Positions 16,342 to 23,947 of a stretch of 64,000 bases of DNA are shown here, one piece after another (the first letter of the stretch is position 1; every line of letters starts with the position of its first letter). This DNA is from JAEUHO01 sp046350655 (lineage in GTDB: Bacteria > Planctomycetota > PLA2 > JAEUHO01). The DNA is taken from the NCBI GenBank assembly GCA_046350655.1, contig JAXMAB010000006.1, forward strand, positions 434,001-498,000, given 5' to 3'. A program made the translations under genes and the position numbers. The notes beneath the pieces were generated by a model. It was given only the letters and a program-made list of their open reading frames with translations. It made no database searches and was not told where the DNA came from.

Positions 16342-18032
16342 GGGGCCCCCTTGGCGCGCACGAGCGCGACCGACCGGCGCTTCTTCTGGAAGGCGTCGTC
16401 GCGCCGGACGACGTCGGCGTCGGCGCGGAGCCGCTCGGCCTGCGGGCCGGTGACCATGGCGAAGCGCGGCCCGCCCTGGCGCAGGAACGCCCGCACCCGC
16501 TCGACGGTGGCGTCCTCGTCGTCGCCGAGCAGCTCGGGCAGCCCGGCGCGGGCGACGCGCGCGTCGCGGAGGTACCAGAGGTAGTCCGAGTGCGAGCCGA
16601 AGATCGTCCACCCGAGCGGCGCGTCGAGCGGGACGTCGGCGTCGACGGCCTCGAGGAACCCGCGGCTGCTCTCCATCGGGTCCCGGCCGGGGACCACCCA
16701 GCCGAGCACCGCGGCCTCGACGACGAGCACGACGACGAGCGCGGCCTCGAGCGCGCCCGCGCACGTCCGCAGGCCCGTGCGGCGCGCGACGGGCACGAGG
16801 GCCACGGCGGCGCCCGCGAGCGCGAGCCCGACGACGACGGCGCTCCCGCGCAGGAACGCGTCGGCGTCGGGCCACGCGGGGACGTCGGTGAGCACGGCGG
16901 CGACCCCGAGCGCGACGGCGGCCCCCGGGAGCGCCGACGCGAGGCCCGGCCCGAACCGCGGGCCGCCCCGCGTCGCGAGCGCGCGGTCGAGGACGAGGCC
17001 CGCGAGCACCGCGCCCATGGGGAAGACGACCGGCACGAGGTAGTGGGTCTGCTTCGCCTCGAGGGCCGACTGGAGGAGGAACGCGGCGGCGAACGCGGCG
17101 ACGGGCAGGCGGGCGCGGCGGCGGGCGTCGTCGGGGAGCCCGCGGGCCCCGCGGCCGGCGAGCCCGAGCAGCACCACCGGCGTCCAGGGCAGCGCGAACG
17201 CGGGGTACTGCACGACGTAGTAGAGCGCCTCGCGGCGGTGGCCGACGTTGTCGCCGCGCGCGAACGACAGGAGCGTCTCCAGCCACGCGCGGTCGCGCAG
17301 GCCGCACGCGATCGGCCAGGCGGCGACGCCGACGAGCCCGAGCGCGACGACCGCGCCGGCCCACGGGGCGACGAGCCGCCGCGCGCGGCCGGTGACGGCC
17401 GCGTACGCGACGAAGCCCGGCGGCACGAGCAGGAAGGGGATCGGCCCCTTCACGGCCGCGGCGAAGCCGAGCGCGAGGCCCGCGAGGAGCGCCGCGCGGC
17501 GCCGCGCGCGCGCGTCGGTCGCCTCGAGCGCGGCGTCGAGGCCGACGAACGTCCAGAGCACGCCCGCCGCGAGCAACGTCTCGAGCTCGGCCAGGCGCGC
17601 CTGCCACGCGAACTTCGCGGTGGTGAGCAGCGCGACGCCCGCGAAGAACCCGGCGCGCGGGCCCGCCACGCGCCGCGCGAGCACGAACACCGCCCCCAGG
17701 CACGCCAGCGAGGCGAGCACGCCGGGCACGCGCCCGACGCCCTCGTGGTCGCCGCCGACCGCGAAGGCGGCGCGGGCGGCCCACGCGTAGAGCGGCGGCT
17801 TCGTGAGGTCGACCTCGCCGTTCGTCCGCTGCACGAGCCACTCGCCGGTCGCGCGCATCTCGCGGGCGCTCTCGAGCGGGCGGCCCTCGCTCGCCTCCCA
17901 CACGTCCTTCGCGCCGAGGCGGAAGGCGAGGAACGGGACGGCGATCGCGAGCAGCGCCGCGAACCAGCGGCGGGCCGACGCCGGGGAGGGGCCCGGGACG
18001 AGGGCGGGCGGGGCGTCGGCGGGGCCGTCCAT
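16338..18032 (-). CDS. membrane glycosyltransferase, GT39/ArnT-like
   Basis: 564 residues with about eleven hydrophobic helices. The first periplasmic loop has the ArnT/PMT catalytic pattern: WEASEGRPLESAREM, then GEVDLTKPPLYAW. EAKQTHYLVPVVFPMG near the middle is another ArnT-like signature. Such enzymes transfer sugars (4-amino-arabinose, mannose) from undecaprenyl or dolichyl phosphate to lipid A or proteins. The ATG at 18032 lies 7 bp from the -10 hexamer of a symmetric divergent promoter. It is co-transcribed with the phosphoesterase gene that overlaps it. Confidence 0.85.
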   Translation of the reverse strand: MDGPADAPPALVPGPSPASARRWFAALLAIAVPFLAFRLGAKDVWEASEGRPLESAREMRATGEWLVQRTNGEVDLTKPPLYAWAARAAFAVGGDHEGVGRVPGVLASLACLGAVFVLARRVAGPRAGFFAGVALLTTAKFAWQARLAELETLLAAGVLWTFVGLDAALEATDARARRRAALLAGLALGFAAAVKGPIPFLLVPPGFVAYAAVTGRARRLVAPWAGAVVALGLVGVAAWPIACGLRDRAWLETLLSFARGDNVGHRREALYYVVQYPAFALPWTPVVLLGLAGRGARGLPDDARRRARLPVAAFAAAFLLQSALEAKQTHYLVPVVFPMGAVLAGLVLDRALATRGGPRFGPGLASALPGAAVALGVAAVLTDVPAWPDADAFLRGSAVVVGLALAGAAVALVPVARRTGLRTCAGALEAALVVVLVVEAAVLGWVVPGRDPMESSRGFLEAVDADVPLDAPLGWTIFGSHSDYLWYLRDARVARAGLPELLGDDEDATVERVRAFLRQGGPRFAMVTGPQAERLRADADVVRRDDAFQKKRRSVALVRAKGAP

Positions 18033-18037
18033 CCGTT

Positions 18038-18070
18038 GGATCGTAGCGACCGGCGCTGCCGCTACGATCC
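18038..18070. promoter_or_regulatory. palindromic divergent promoter
   Basis: GGATCGTAGCG and CGCTACGATCC are perfect 11-bp inverted arms separated by 11 bp. Each arm contains TACGAT, read outward. The minus-strand copy ends 7 bp before the ATG at 18032 and the plus-strand copy 9 bp before the ATG at 18078. This gives two symmetric near-leaderless promoters, or an operator overlapping both. Confidence 0.55.
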
Positions 18071-18077
18071 TCGGCCC

Positions 18078-19028
18078 ATGCGTCGTCCTCCCTCCTCCGT
18101 CGGCGTCGTCCACACCGCGGCCTCGCCGTGCCGGTGCCACGCGTCGATCGTGCCGGCGCTGCGCGCGGCGGGGGTGGACGCGTTCGAGGTGGACGCCGAC
18201 GCCCTCCCGCTCCACCTGCCCCGGCTCGTCGCCGCGGACGCGGTGTTCGACCAGACCGACACCGTGGCGGGCCGCGGCTGGCTGCGGGGCGCGGTGCGCA
18301 CCGCGCTCGAGCGCGCCGGCGCGGCGCTCGTCGGCCCGTCGGCCGCCGCGGCGGCCCGCGCGGACGACAAGGACGCGGCGCGCCGGGCGCTCGTCGCCGC
18401 CGGCCTCCGCGTGCCCGAGGGGACGACGCTCCGGGGCGCGGGCGAGCGGTTGCCGCGCGGGCTCGCGGGCCCGTTCGTCGTGAAGGCGGCGCACGAGCAC
18501 GGCAGCCGCGGCCTCGTCTACGCGACGACGCGCGGCGAGGCCCTGGCCGCGGCGCGCCGCCTCCTCGCGCGCGGCCGCCTCGCGCTCGTGGAGCGGTTCG
18601 TCGCCGGCGCCGAGGTCTCGGTGACGCTCGTCGGGCGGCCGCCGCGCGCGCTCCCGCCCGTCGAGGTCCGGCTCGCGGCGACGGAGGGGCCCGCGTCGAT
18701 GCTCACGTTCGGGCGGAAGTGGACCGGGTTCGGCGGCCGCGCCGCGCCCGAGGGCCGCCTCGCCGCGGGCACGCTCCCGCCCGCGCTCGCCCGGCGCCTC
18801 GTCGCGGAGGCGCGACGCGGGGCGCGGGCGCTCGGGCTCGCCGGCTTCGTCCGGTTCGACGGCCGCGTGCGCGACGACGGCACGATCGTGTGGCTCGAGG
18901 CGAACCCGCGCCCGAGCCTCGAGCGGGGGGCGGACGCCGCCGTGGCCGCGGCGGCGGCGGGGATCCCGTACGAGGCGCTCCTCGCGCGGCTCGTGCGCGG
19001 CGCGCGGCGCGCGCGGAGGACGACATGA
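18078..19028 (+). CDS. ATP-grasp ligase, D-Ala-D-Ala-ligase-like
   Basis: 316 residues. The ATP-grasp fold is visible: DDKDAARRALVAAGLRVPEG starts the lid, PFVVKAAHEHGSRGL is the ATP-binding strand and loop with its Lys, and LVERFVAGAEVSVTLVG and GFVRFDGRVRDDGTIVWLEANPRPSL carry the Mg-binding Asp, Glu and Asn. These enzymes form an amide or peptide bond through an acyl-phosphate. The protein is not a canonical Ddl, because its gene sits with a deacetylase and a GT4 (overlaps ATGA and TTGA) rather than in a mur cluster. The overlap at 19025 couples it to the deacetylase. The amine acceptor is unknown. Confidence 0.75.
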   Translation: MRRPPSSVGVVHTAASPCRCHASIVPALRAAGVDAFEVDADALPLHLPRLVAADAVFDQTDTVAGRGWLRGAVRTALERAGAALVGPSAAAAARADDKDAARRALVAAGLRVPEGTTLRGAGERLPRGLAGPFVVKAAHEHGSRGLVYATTRGEALAAARRLLARGRLALVERFVAGAEVSVTLVGRPPRALPPVEVRLAATEGPASMLTFGRKWTGFGGRAAPEGRLAAGTLPPALARRLVAEARRGARALGLAGFVRFDGRVRDDGTIVWLEANPRPSLERGADAAVAAAAAGIPYEALLARLVRGARRARRTT

Positions 19029-19930
19029 GCAAGGTCCTGGTGGTCGTCGGCGACGACGCGGGCCTCGACCCCGCGCGGGACGCGGCCCTCCTCGCCGCGG
19101 CGGACGCGGGGGTGCTCCGCGCGGCCTCCGTGGTCGCGAACGGGCCCACGGCCGAGGCCTTCGTGGCGGCGGCGCGGTCGCGGCCGGGCCTCTCCCTCGG
19201 CCTGCACGTGAACCTCACGTCGGGCGCGCCGTCGGCGCGGGCCCGCCCGTTCACGCTCCTCGGGCCCGACGGGTGCTTCCCGGCGGACGCCGCCGAGGTG
19301 GGGCGCCGCGCCGTGGACGGCCGCGTGTCGCGGGAGGAGGTCGAGCAGGAGGTGGTCGCGCAGTGGCGGCGGCTCGTCGCGCTCGGCGCGACGCCGACGC
19401 ACGTCGACGGGCACCACCACGTCCACGTCCTGCCCGCGGTCGCCGACGGCGTGCTGGCCGCGCTGCGGTTCGTCGGCGCGGCGGTGCACGTGCGGGTGCC
19501 CGCGGAGGAGATGCCGCCCGAGGGCGTCCCGCCCGTGGACCGGCCGGTGATGCCGCTCGGGACTGCGATGTTGTCGCGGCTGCGGATGGCGCAGGTGCGC
19601 GCGGGCCACGCGGGGATCGCGACCGTCGGGTACCACGCGGACCGCCTACTGCTCGCGGTCACGCCGCCGCTCCGGCGCACCGACGGGTTCGTGGGCCTCG
19701 CGGTCTCCGCCGCGCCGCGGCTCGACGTGCTGCGCGCGGCCCTCGCCGCCGCGCCGGGGCCGGTCGTCGAGTGGATGACGCACCCGGGGCGCATGCCGTC
19801 GCGGCCGACGCCGTTCTCGTCGGACCCGCGCCGCGACGAGGAGCTCGCGCTGCTCGTCGCGCCCGCGACGCGCGCCGCGCTCGAGGCCGACGGCTGGCGC
19901 CTCGCGTCGTTCGCGGACGTGCCCCGTTGA
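19025..19930 (+). CDS. YdjC/ChbG-type carbohydrate deacetylase
   Basis: 301 residues. The ATG at 19025 overlaps the preceding stop. Family motifs: VVGDDAG (metal Asp pair, residues 10-11), LGLHVNLTSG (59-67), THVDGHHHVHVLP (125-137) and a late VEWMTHPG. YdjC/ChbG/HpnK proteins remove N-acetyl groups from acetylated amino sugars or related head groups with a divalent metal. This is the second family member in the window (the other is fused to GT2 at the left edge). It is coupled to a GT4 enzyme downstream by a TTGA overlap. Confidence 0.85.
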   Translation: MSKVLVVVGDDAGLDPARDAALLAAADAGVLRAASVVANGPTAEAFVAAARSRPGLSLGLHVNLTSGAPSARARPFTLLGPDGCFPADAAEVGRRAVDGRVSREEVEQEVVAQWRRLVALGATPTHVDGHHHVHVLPAVADGVLAALRFVGAAVHVRVPAEEMPPEGVPPVDRPVMPLGTAMLSRLRMAQVRAGHAGIATVGYHADRLLLAVTPPLRRTDGFVGLAVSAAPRLDVLRAALAAAPGPVVEWMTHPGRMPSRPTPFSSDPRRDEELALLVAPATRAALEADGWRLASFADVPR

Positions 19931-21012
19931 CCGGCGCGCTCCCCCGCGTCCTGCTCGTCACGGCGGAGCCGGAGGGGCTCGTCTCGGGGAACAACACGAC
20001 CATCGAGCGGTTCGCGCGACGGCTGCGCGCGGCGGGCGTCGAGGCGACGCTGTTGCGGCTCCCGTCGTTCCCCGACGCGGCCGCGCGCCTCGTCGCCGCG
20101 CGCGCGGCGCGCCCCGACGTCGTCCACGCGCTGCACGCGCGGCACGCCGGGCCGGAGGCGGTCGCGCTCGCGCGGGCGCTCGACCGACCGCTCGTCGTCA
20201 CGTCGGGCGGCACCGACCTCGACCAGGACGTGTTCGACCCCGCGCGCGGGGCCGTCGTGCGCGCGACGCTCGCGGCCGCGCGCGTCCTCCTCGTCACGCA
20301 CCCCGCGGCCGAGGCCACCGCGCGCGCGATGGGGCTCCCGCTCCGCGTGCTGCGCGTGCCGAAGGGCGCCGAGCCGCCGCCGCCCGCGCCGCCCGCCGAC
20401 CGGGCGCGGTTCGGCGTCCGCGACGACGAGGTGCTGTTCGTCCTCCCGGCGGGGGTGCGGCCGGTCAAGAACAACCGGTTCCCGCTCGCGCCGCTCACGC
20501 GCCTCCGGGCCGAGGGCGCGCCCGTGCGCCTCCTGCTCGCGGGCCCCGCCCGCGACGAGGCGTACGCGGCCGCGCTCCGCGCCGACCTCGCCGCCGCGCC
20601 GTTCGCGGCGTGGCCCGGCACGTTCACGGGCGCCGACCGCGAGGTCCTGTACGCGACCGCCGACGTGGTGCTCAACGTCTCGCACTCCGAGGGCGGCGCG
20701 AACGCGGTGCTCGAGGCCATGGTGCGCGGCGCGTGCCTCCTCGCCGCGTCGATCCCGGGCAACACCGTGTTCCTCACGCCGACGGCGACGGCGCCCGAGG
20801 CCGGCCGCGTCTACCTCGCCGCGCCCACGGACGACCCGGGCCGCCGCCGCCACGACGCCGACGACTTCCTGCGGCACGCCCGCGACCTCGCGGCCTCGCC
20901 GACGCTCCGCCGCACGCTCGCCGCCGCGGCCCGCGCCCGCGCGCGCGCGGAGCACGACCCGGCCGCCGAGGTCGCGGGCCTGCTCGACGGCTACCGCGTC
21001 GCGGTGCGCTGA
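19927..21012 (+). CDS. GT4-family glycosyltransferase
   Basis: 361 residues. The only sensible start is TTG 19927, overlapping the deacetylase stop as TTGA; the second residue begins TGALPRVLLVTAEPEG. It shows a GT-B fold with an N-terminal acceptor domain (GLVSGNNTTIERFARRL, PDVVHALHARHAGP) and a C-terminal donor domain with LNVSHSEGGANAVLEAM, the EX7E-type nucleotide-sugar site of GT4 enzymes. It probably elongates a glycan that the upstream enzymes deacetylate and decorate (inference). Its last 22 bp overlap the 3' end of the convergent gene. Confidence 0.85.
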   Translation: MTGALPRVLLVTAEPEGLVSGNNTTIERFARRLRAAGVEATLLRLPSFPDAAARLVAARAARPDVVHALHARHAGPEAVALARALDRPLVVTSGGTDLDQDVFDPARGAVVRATLAAARVLLVTHPAAEATARAMGLPLRVLRVPKGAEPPPPAPPADRARFGVRDDEVLFVLPAGVRPVKNNRFPLAPLTRLRAEGAPVRLLLAGPARDEAYAAALRADLAAAPFAAWPGTFTGADREVLYATADVVLNVSHSEGGANAVLEAMVRGACLLAASIPGNTVFLTPTATAPEAGRVYLAAPTDDPGRRRHDADDFLRHARDLAASPTLRRTLAAAARARARAEHDPAAEVAGLLDGYRVAVR

Positions 21013-21836
21013 CCGGCGAGCGACGTGCCGTCGGCGCGGCCGACGTACTCGCGCCAGTGCGCGCGCAGGCCGGCGACGCGGGCCCGCATCTCCTTGAACA
21101 CCGCGCCCACGGCGACGCTGCGCAGGAACGCCGGGACCTCGTAGTCGACGACGGAGTCGGACGCCTCGAGCACCCGCACGCCGTCCGGCCCGGGCACGAA
21201 GAGGAGCAGGTTGCGCGTCGCCAGCATCGCGTCCGTCGCGGGGTCGTCCACCTGCCGCGAGAGGATCGCGAGCACGCCGTCGAGTTCGACGGTGCGCGCC
21301 TCGAACGTCCACTTCGCGCCGTACCGGATCCCGAACGCCGAGCGGATCCCGTCGACGCGCACGACGGCGACGCCGTCCCCGCGCGAGAGCACCGTCGTGC
21401 TCGGCTTGCCGGTGAACTCGCCGACCCGCTCGAAGTCGAGGTACGCGGCACGCAAGGCCCGGGCGTCGCCGTCGGCCTCGAGGTAGGTGGTCACGACCGC
21501 GAAGCCGGTGCCGTGGCCCACGCGGGCCCGCGCCGCGGCCTCGAGGTCCGGCCGGCGCTCGAGGTGGATCTCGTCGGAGGCGCGCGGCGCGAGCCGCGCG
21601 GCCGCGTCGAGCAGCGCGCGGTGGTCGGCGAACCGCGGGTCCGCGCGCAGGGCGGCGACGACCTCCTCGAGCGGTCGCGGCCCCGCGGGCGCGGCGGCGG
21701 GCGGCGGCGGGTGCGTCGACGCGGGCGCGGTCCGCGGCGTCGGCGACGCCGTCGGCGGCGACGTCGGCCGCGACGTCGGCGAGGCGGGCGACGCGGCGGC
21801 GGACGTCCGCGTCGTCGTCGTCATCGGGGTCGTCAT
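20991..21836 (-). CDS. SRPBCC/START-like domain protein (3' part of a frameshifted lipoprotein gene)
   Basis: 281 residues from the ATG at 21836. The first ~52 residues are a Thr/Ser/Pro/Ala linker. The rest is a helix-grip (START/polyketide-cyclase) domain: FAVVTTYLEADGDARALRAAYLDFERVGEFTGKP, repeated beta strands, and a long C-terminal helix ending near the stop. Such domains bind lipids or other hydrophobic ligands. Upstream, a lipoprotein signal in another frame begins at GTG 22131 behind a TATCCT hexamer. The intact protein is therefore probably an exported lipoprotein broken by two single-base losses. The 3' end overlaps the convergent GT4 gene. Confidence 0.6.
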   Translation of the reverse strand: MTTPMTTTTRTSAAASPASPTSRPTSPPTASPTPRTAPASTHPPPPAAAPAGPRPLEEVVAALRADPRFADHRALLDAAARLAPRASDEIHLERRPDLEAAARARVGHGTGFAVVTTYLEADGDARALRAAYLDFERVGEFTGKPSTTVLSRGDGVAVVRVDGIRSAFGIRYGAKWTFEARTVELDGVLAILSRQVDDPATDAMLATRNLLLFVPGPDGVRVLEASDSVVDYEVPAFLRSVAVGAVFKEMRARVAGLRAHWREYVGRADGTSLAGQRTATR

Positions 21837-21858
21837 CGGGGTCGTCGTCGGGGGCGTC
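21811..21858 (-). repeat. imperfect 12-bp tandem repeat in the lipoprotein linker
   Basis: Units of GTCGTCATCGGG repeat about three times with point variants. This is one of the places where the reading frame of the lipoprotein gene changes. Confidence 0.6.
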
Positions 21859-22131
21859 GCGTGGGTCGGGGCGGAGGAGGGGCCGCGGGCGCGCGCGGCG
21901 GGACGGGCGCGGGCGCGTCCTCGCTCGGGGCCCGCGGGCGAGCGGGCCTCGCGTCCCCGGCGGGGGATGCGGGGCCGGGCGGCGGCGCGGGGGCTCGGCG
22001 GCGGGGTTCATGGCCTGCGCGGGGCCGGGGCGGTCCCTCGAGGCGGGGTTCGAGGCGCACCCGCCGGGGATCGCCGCGCTCGCGAGCGCGCCCACGACCG
22101 GGAGGAGTCGGCGAGGGAGGGGCGGCGACAC
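21837..22131 (-). pseudogene. frameshifted 5' end of the START-domain lipoprotein gene
   Basis: GTG 22131 starts a lipoprotein-like leader (VSPPLPRRLLPVVGALASA, then IPGGCASNPAS) in one frame. The Pro-rich continuation that looks most natural (APAPPPGPASPAGD.. PSEDAPAPVPPRAP) is in a second frame, and the START domain is in a third. Each step equals loss of one base, so two one-base deletions would reconnect all three. A TATCCT hexamer 7 bp before the GTG supports this as the true start. A copy of the dispersed REP-like repeat lies in the linker at 21943. Confidence 0.5.
21943..21959 (-). repeat. REP-like element in the lipoprotein linker
   Basis: CGGGCCTCGCGTCCCCG, one C longer than the usual CGGGCCTCGCGTCCCG. 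It is followed by a CGGGGGATGCGG context similar to that at 45444. Confidence 0.5.
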
Positions 22132-22138
22132 GCCCCCC

Positions 22139-22144
22139 AGGATA
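22139..22144 (-). promoter_or_regulatory. -10-like TATCCT before the lipoprotein gene
   Basis: GATATCCTGG on the minus strand, 7 bp before the GTG at 22131; it faces away from the TATACT promoter at 22202. Confidence 0.4.
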
Positions 22145-22201
22145 TCGACGCCGCGCCGGGCCCGGGACCGCGGAATTGCCCCGTGCGCGCCGCGACGGGG
22201 G

Positions 22202-22207
22202 TATACT
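22202..22207 (+). promoter_or_regulatory. -10 TATACT before the export operon
   Basis: TATACT is the closest match to a consensus -10 in the window and ends 8 bp before the GTG at 22216. TTGCCC at 22176 is a possible -35 but with 20 bp spacing. Confidence 0.5.
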
Positions 22208-22215
22208 ATGGAACG

Positions 22216-22650
22216 GTGTCGTCGCGCTCCCCCCTCGTCCGCGCGCTCCTCTTCCTGCTGGCGTTCGTGCCGGTGGTGTGGGGGACCTGTCCGCGCTGGG
22301 TCGCGGGCGAGACGTGCGGCGCGCCGGTCGCGGCCGTGGACGGCGCGCGCGGGTCCCACGAGGTCGCCCGCTGCCCGTGCTGTCCGCCGAGCGACGACGA
22401 CCCCGCGGCGCCGACGGACGGACGGCGGTCGCCGACCGACCCGGGCTCGTGCCCCGTGATCCAGCTGCGGTTCACGGTGGCGCCCGCGCCGACGGACGTC
22501 GCGCTGCCGGTCGCCGACCTGGTCGCCGCCGTCGCGACGGCCGACCTCGCGTTCGCCGCGATCGCGGCGCCGCGGGTCGAGCTCGCGCCGCGCGACACGA
22601 CGGGCGGGGCGCCGCCACCGCGCGTGGGCACCGTCGTCCTGCGGATCTGA
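22216..22650 (+). CDS. small secreted Cys-rich protein of unknown function
   Basis: 144 residues from GTG 22216, placed by the TATACT box 8 bp upstream. A hydrophobic segment (8-22, LVRALLFLLAFVPVVWG) is probably a signal peptide. Cysteines follow at 25, 34, 53, 55, 56 and 79 (ETCGAP, ARCPCCPPSDDD, GSCPV), then a hydrophobic Ala/Val-rich C-terminal half. I do not recognise the family. The position, 69 bp before a TolC-like gene and heading the export operon, together with the CPCC motif, suggests a metal- or redox-related accessory of that pump; this is inference. Confidence 0.6.
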   Translation: MSSRSPLVRALLFLLAFVPVVWGTCPRWVAGETCGAPVAAVDGARGSHEVARCPCCPPSDDDPAAPTDGRRSPTDPGSCPVIQLRFTVAPAPTDVALPVADLVAAVATADLAFAAIAAPRVELAPRDTTGGAPPPRVGTVVLRI

Positions 22651-22719
22651 CGCGCACGTTCGCGTTCTTCGGTCGTCCCGTGGGCCCTTCGGGCCCGAGG
22701 CGTTCCTGGAGGTCGTGGC

Positions 22720-23173
22720 GTGTCCCTGTCCCGCAAGCATCGCGTGTTCGTGGCCCTCGTGCTCCCGCTCTCCCTGCCCGCGTGCGTGCGGTACCGCCCC
22801 GCGCCCGTGAGCCCTCCCGGGCTGCTCGCGGCCGTCGAGGCGCCCCCCGCGGGGCCGCTCGCGTACGACGACGCGGTGCGCTGGGCGGTGCTCCACAACC
22901 CGGAGCTGCGCGCGCTCGCGTCGCGCGCCGCGGCCGTCAACGTGGACCCCGCGGCCGAGCCGATCGGCGTGGGCGCCGAGCGCGACATGGACGGGCGGTA
23001 CGCCACCATGCTCTCGTTCGACGTGCTCTCGCTCCTCGGCGTGGGCCCGCGGCAGGCCGAGCGCGCGCTCGCCCGCGCGCGGCGCTCGGAGGCGGCGCTC
23101 GCGCACCTCGAGCGCGCGCGCGACGTCGCGGGGCGCTCGCGGAGGCCTACGTCGTGGAGCGGCGCTCCACGAG
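22720..23173 (+). pseudogene. TolC-type outer-membrane efflux protein, N-terminal part (frameshifted)
   Basis: GTG 22720 has a GGAGG site 7 bp upstream. It begins with a lipoprotein-type leader (ALVLPLSLPACVRYRP) and then LAYDDAVRWAVLHNPELRALA, the usual first helix of TolC/OprM-family proteins. Near 23131 the frame is lost. Adding one G to the GGGG run there and one C near 23166 restores a continuous protein running DVAGALAEAYVVERRLHEVG into the frame of the next segment. Either the gene carries two 1-bp deletions about 37 bp apart or the assembly has two errors. Confidence 0.65.
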
Positions 23174-23947
23174 GTGGGCGACCCGGACGCACCGCCCGAC
23201 CCGCGCGCGTTCGTCGCGGCGGGCATCGAGGTGGCGGCGAGCGAGCGGATCGCGGCCGCCGTCGTGCGCGCGCGCGAGGCCGAGCTCGCGACGCGCGCGG
23301 TCGAGGTGCGCACGAACCGCGTCGAGCTGGCGCGGCTGCTCGGCGCGCGGCCGGAGCAGGCGCCGGCGCCCGTCGCGCCCGCGGCGGACTGGCCGGCGGT
23401 GCCGGCCGCGGCCGACCCGCAGGCCGTGCTCGCGGCGCGGGCCGACCTCCAGCGGCTGCTCGCGGCCTACGAGACCGCGGACGCCGAGCTGAAGCGCGCG
23501 GTCGCGGGCCAGGCGCCGGGCCTCGAGATCGAGCCGGGGCTCGCGGCGGACCCGACGACGGCGTTCGGGTCCGTGCGGCTCAAGCTGCCGGTCGGCGCCG
23601 ACCGCGAGGTCCTCGCCATGGAGCAGGCGCGCGAGGCCGCGCGCCACGACCTCGAGGCCGGGCTGCTCGCGGCGCTCGCCGACGCGGAGACCGCGCGGCT
23701 CGCGCACGACGCCGCGCGGCAGCGGCTCGAGGCCGCCCGCGCGCGGCTCGCCGCCGACCAGGACCTCGTCCGCACGTCGCGGGCGCGGCTCGACGCGGGC
23801 GAGGGCTCGGCCCTCGAGCTCGTGATGTCGGCGCGGGACGCCGTCGAGGCGTCGCAGATGCTCCGCGAGGCGACGGTCGAGACGGCGCGCGCCCGCGTGC
23901 GGGCCGCGCGGGCCGCCGGCTGGCCGGGGGCGGAGGCCGTCCGATGA
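23174..23947 (+). CDS. TolC-type outer-membrane efflux protein, C-terminal part
   Basis: 257 residues in the frame that ends at the ATGA overlap with the HlyD gene. GTG 23174 is probably an internal Val codon rather than a real start. It has long amphipathic helices (SERIAAAVVRAREAELATRAVE; RQRLEAARARLAADQDLVRTSRARLDAGEGSALELVMSARDAVE), typical of the second half of TolC-family hairpins. The parts at 22720-23947 together would give about 410 residues, normal for the family. It would form the outer-membrane duct for the HlyD-ABC pump encoded next. Confidence 0.7.
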   Translation: MGDPDAPPDPRAFVAAGIEVAASERIAAAVVRAREAELATRAVEVRTNRVELARLLGARPEQAPAPVAPAADWPAVPAAADPQAVLAARADLQRLLAAYETADAELKRAVAGQAPGLEIEPGLAADPTTAFGSVRLKLPVGADREVLAMEQAREAARHDLEAGLLAALADAETARLAHDAARQRLEAARARLAADQDLVRTSRARLDAGEGSALELVMSARDAVEASQMLREATVETARARVRAARAAGWPGAEAVR

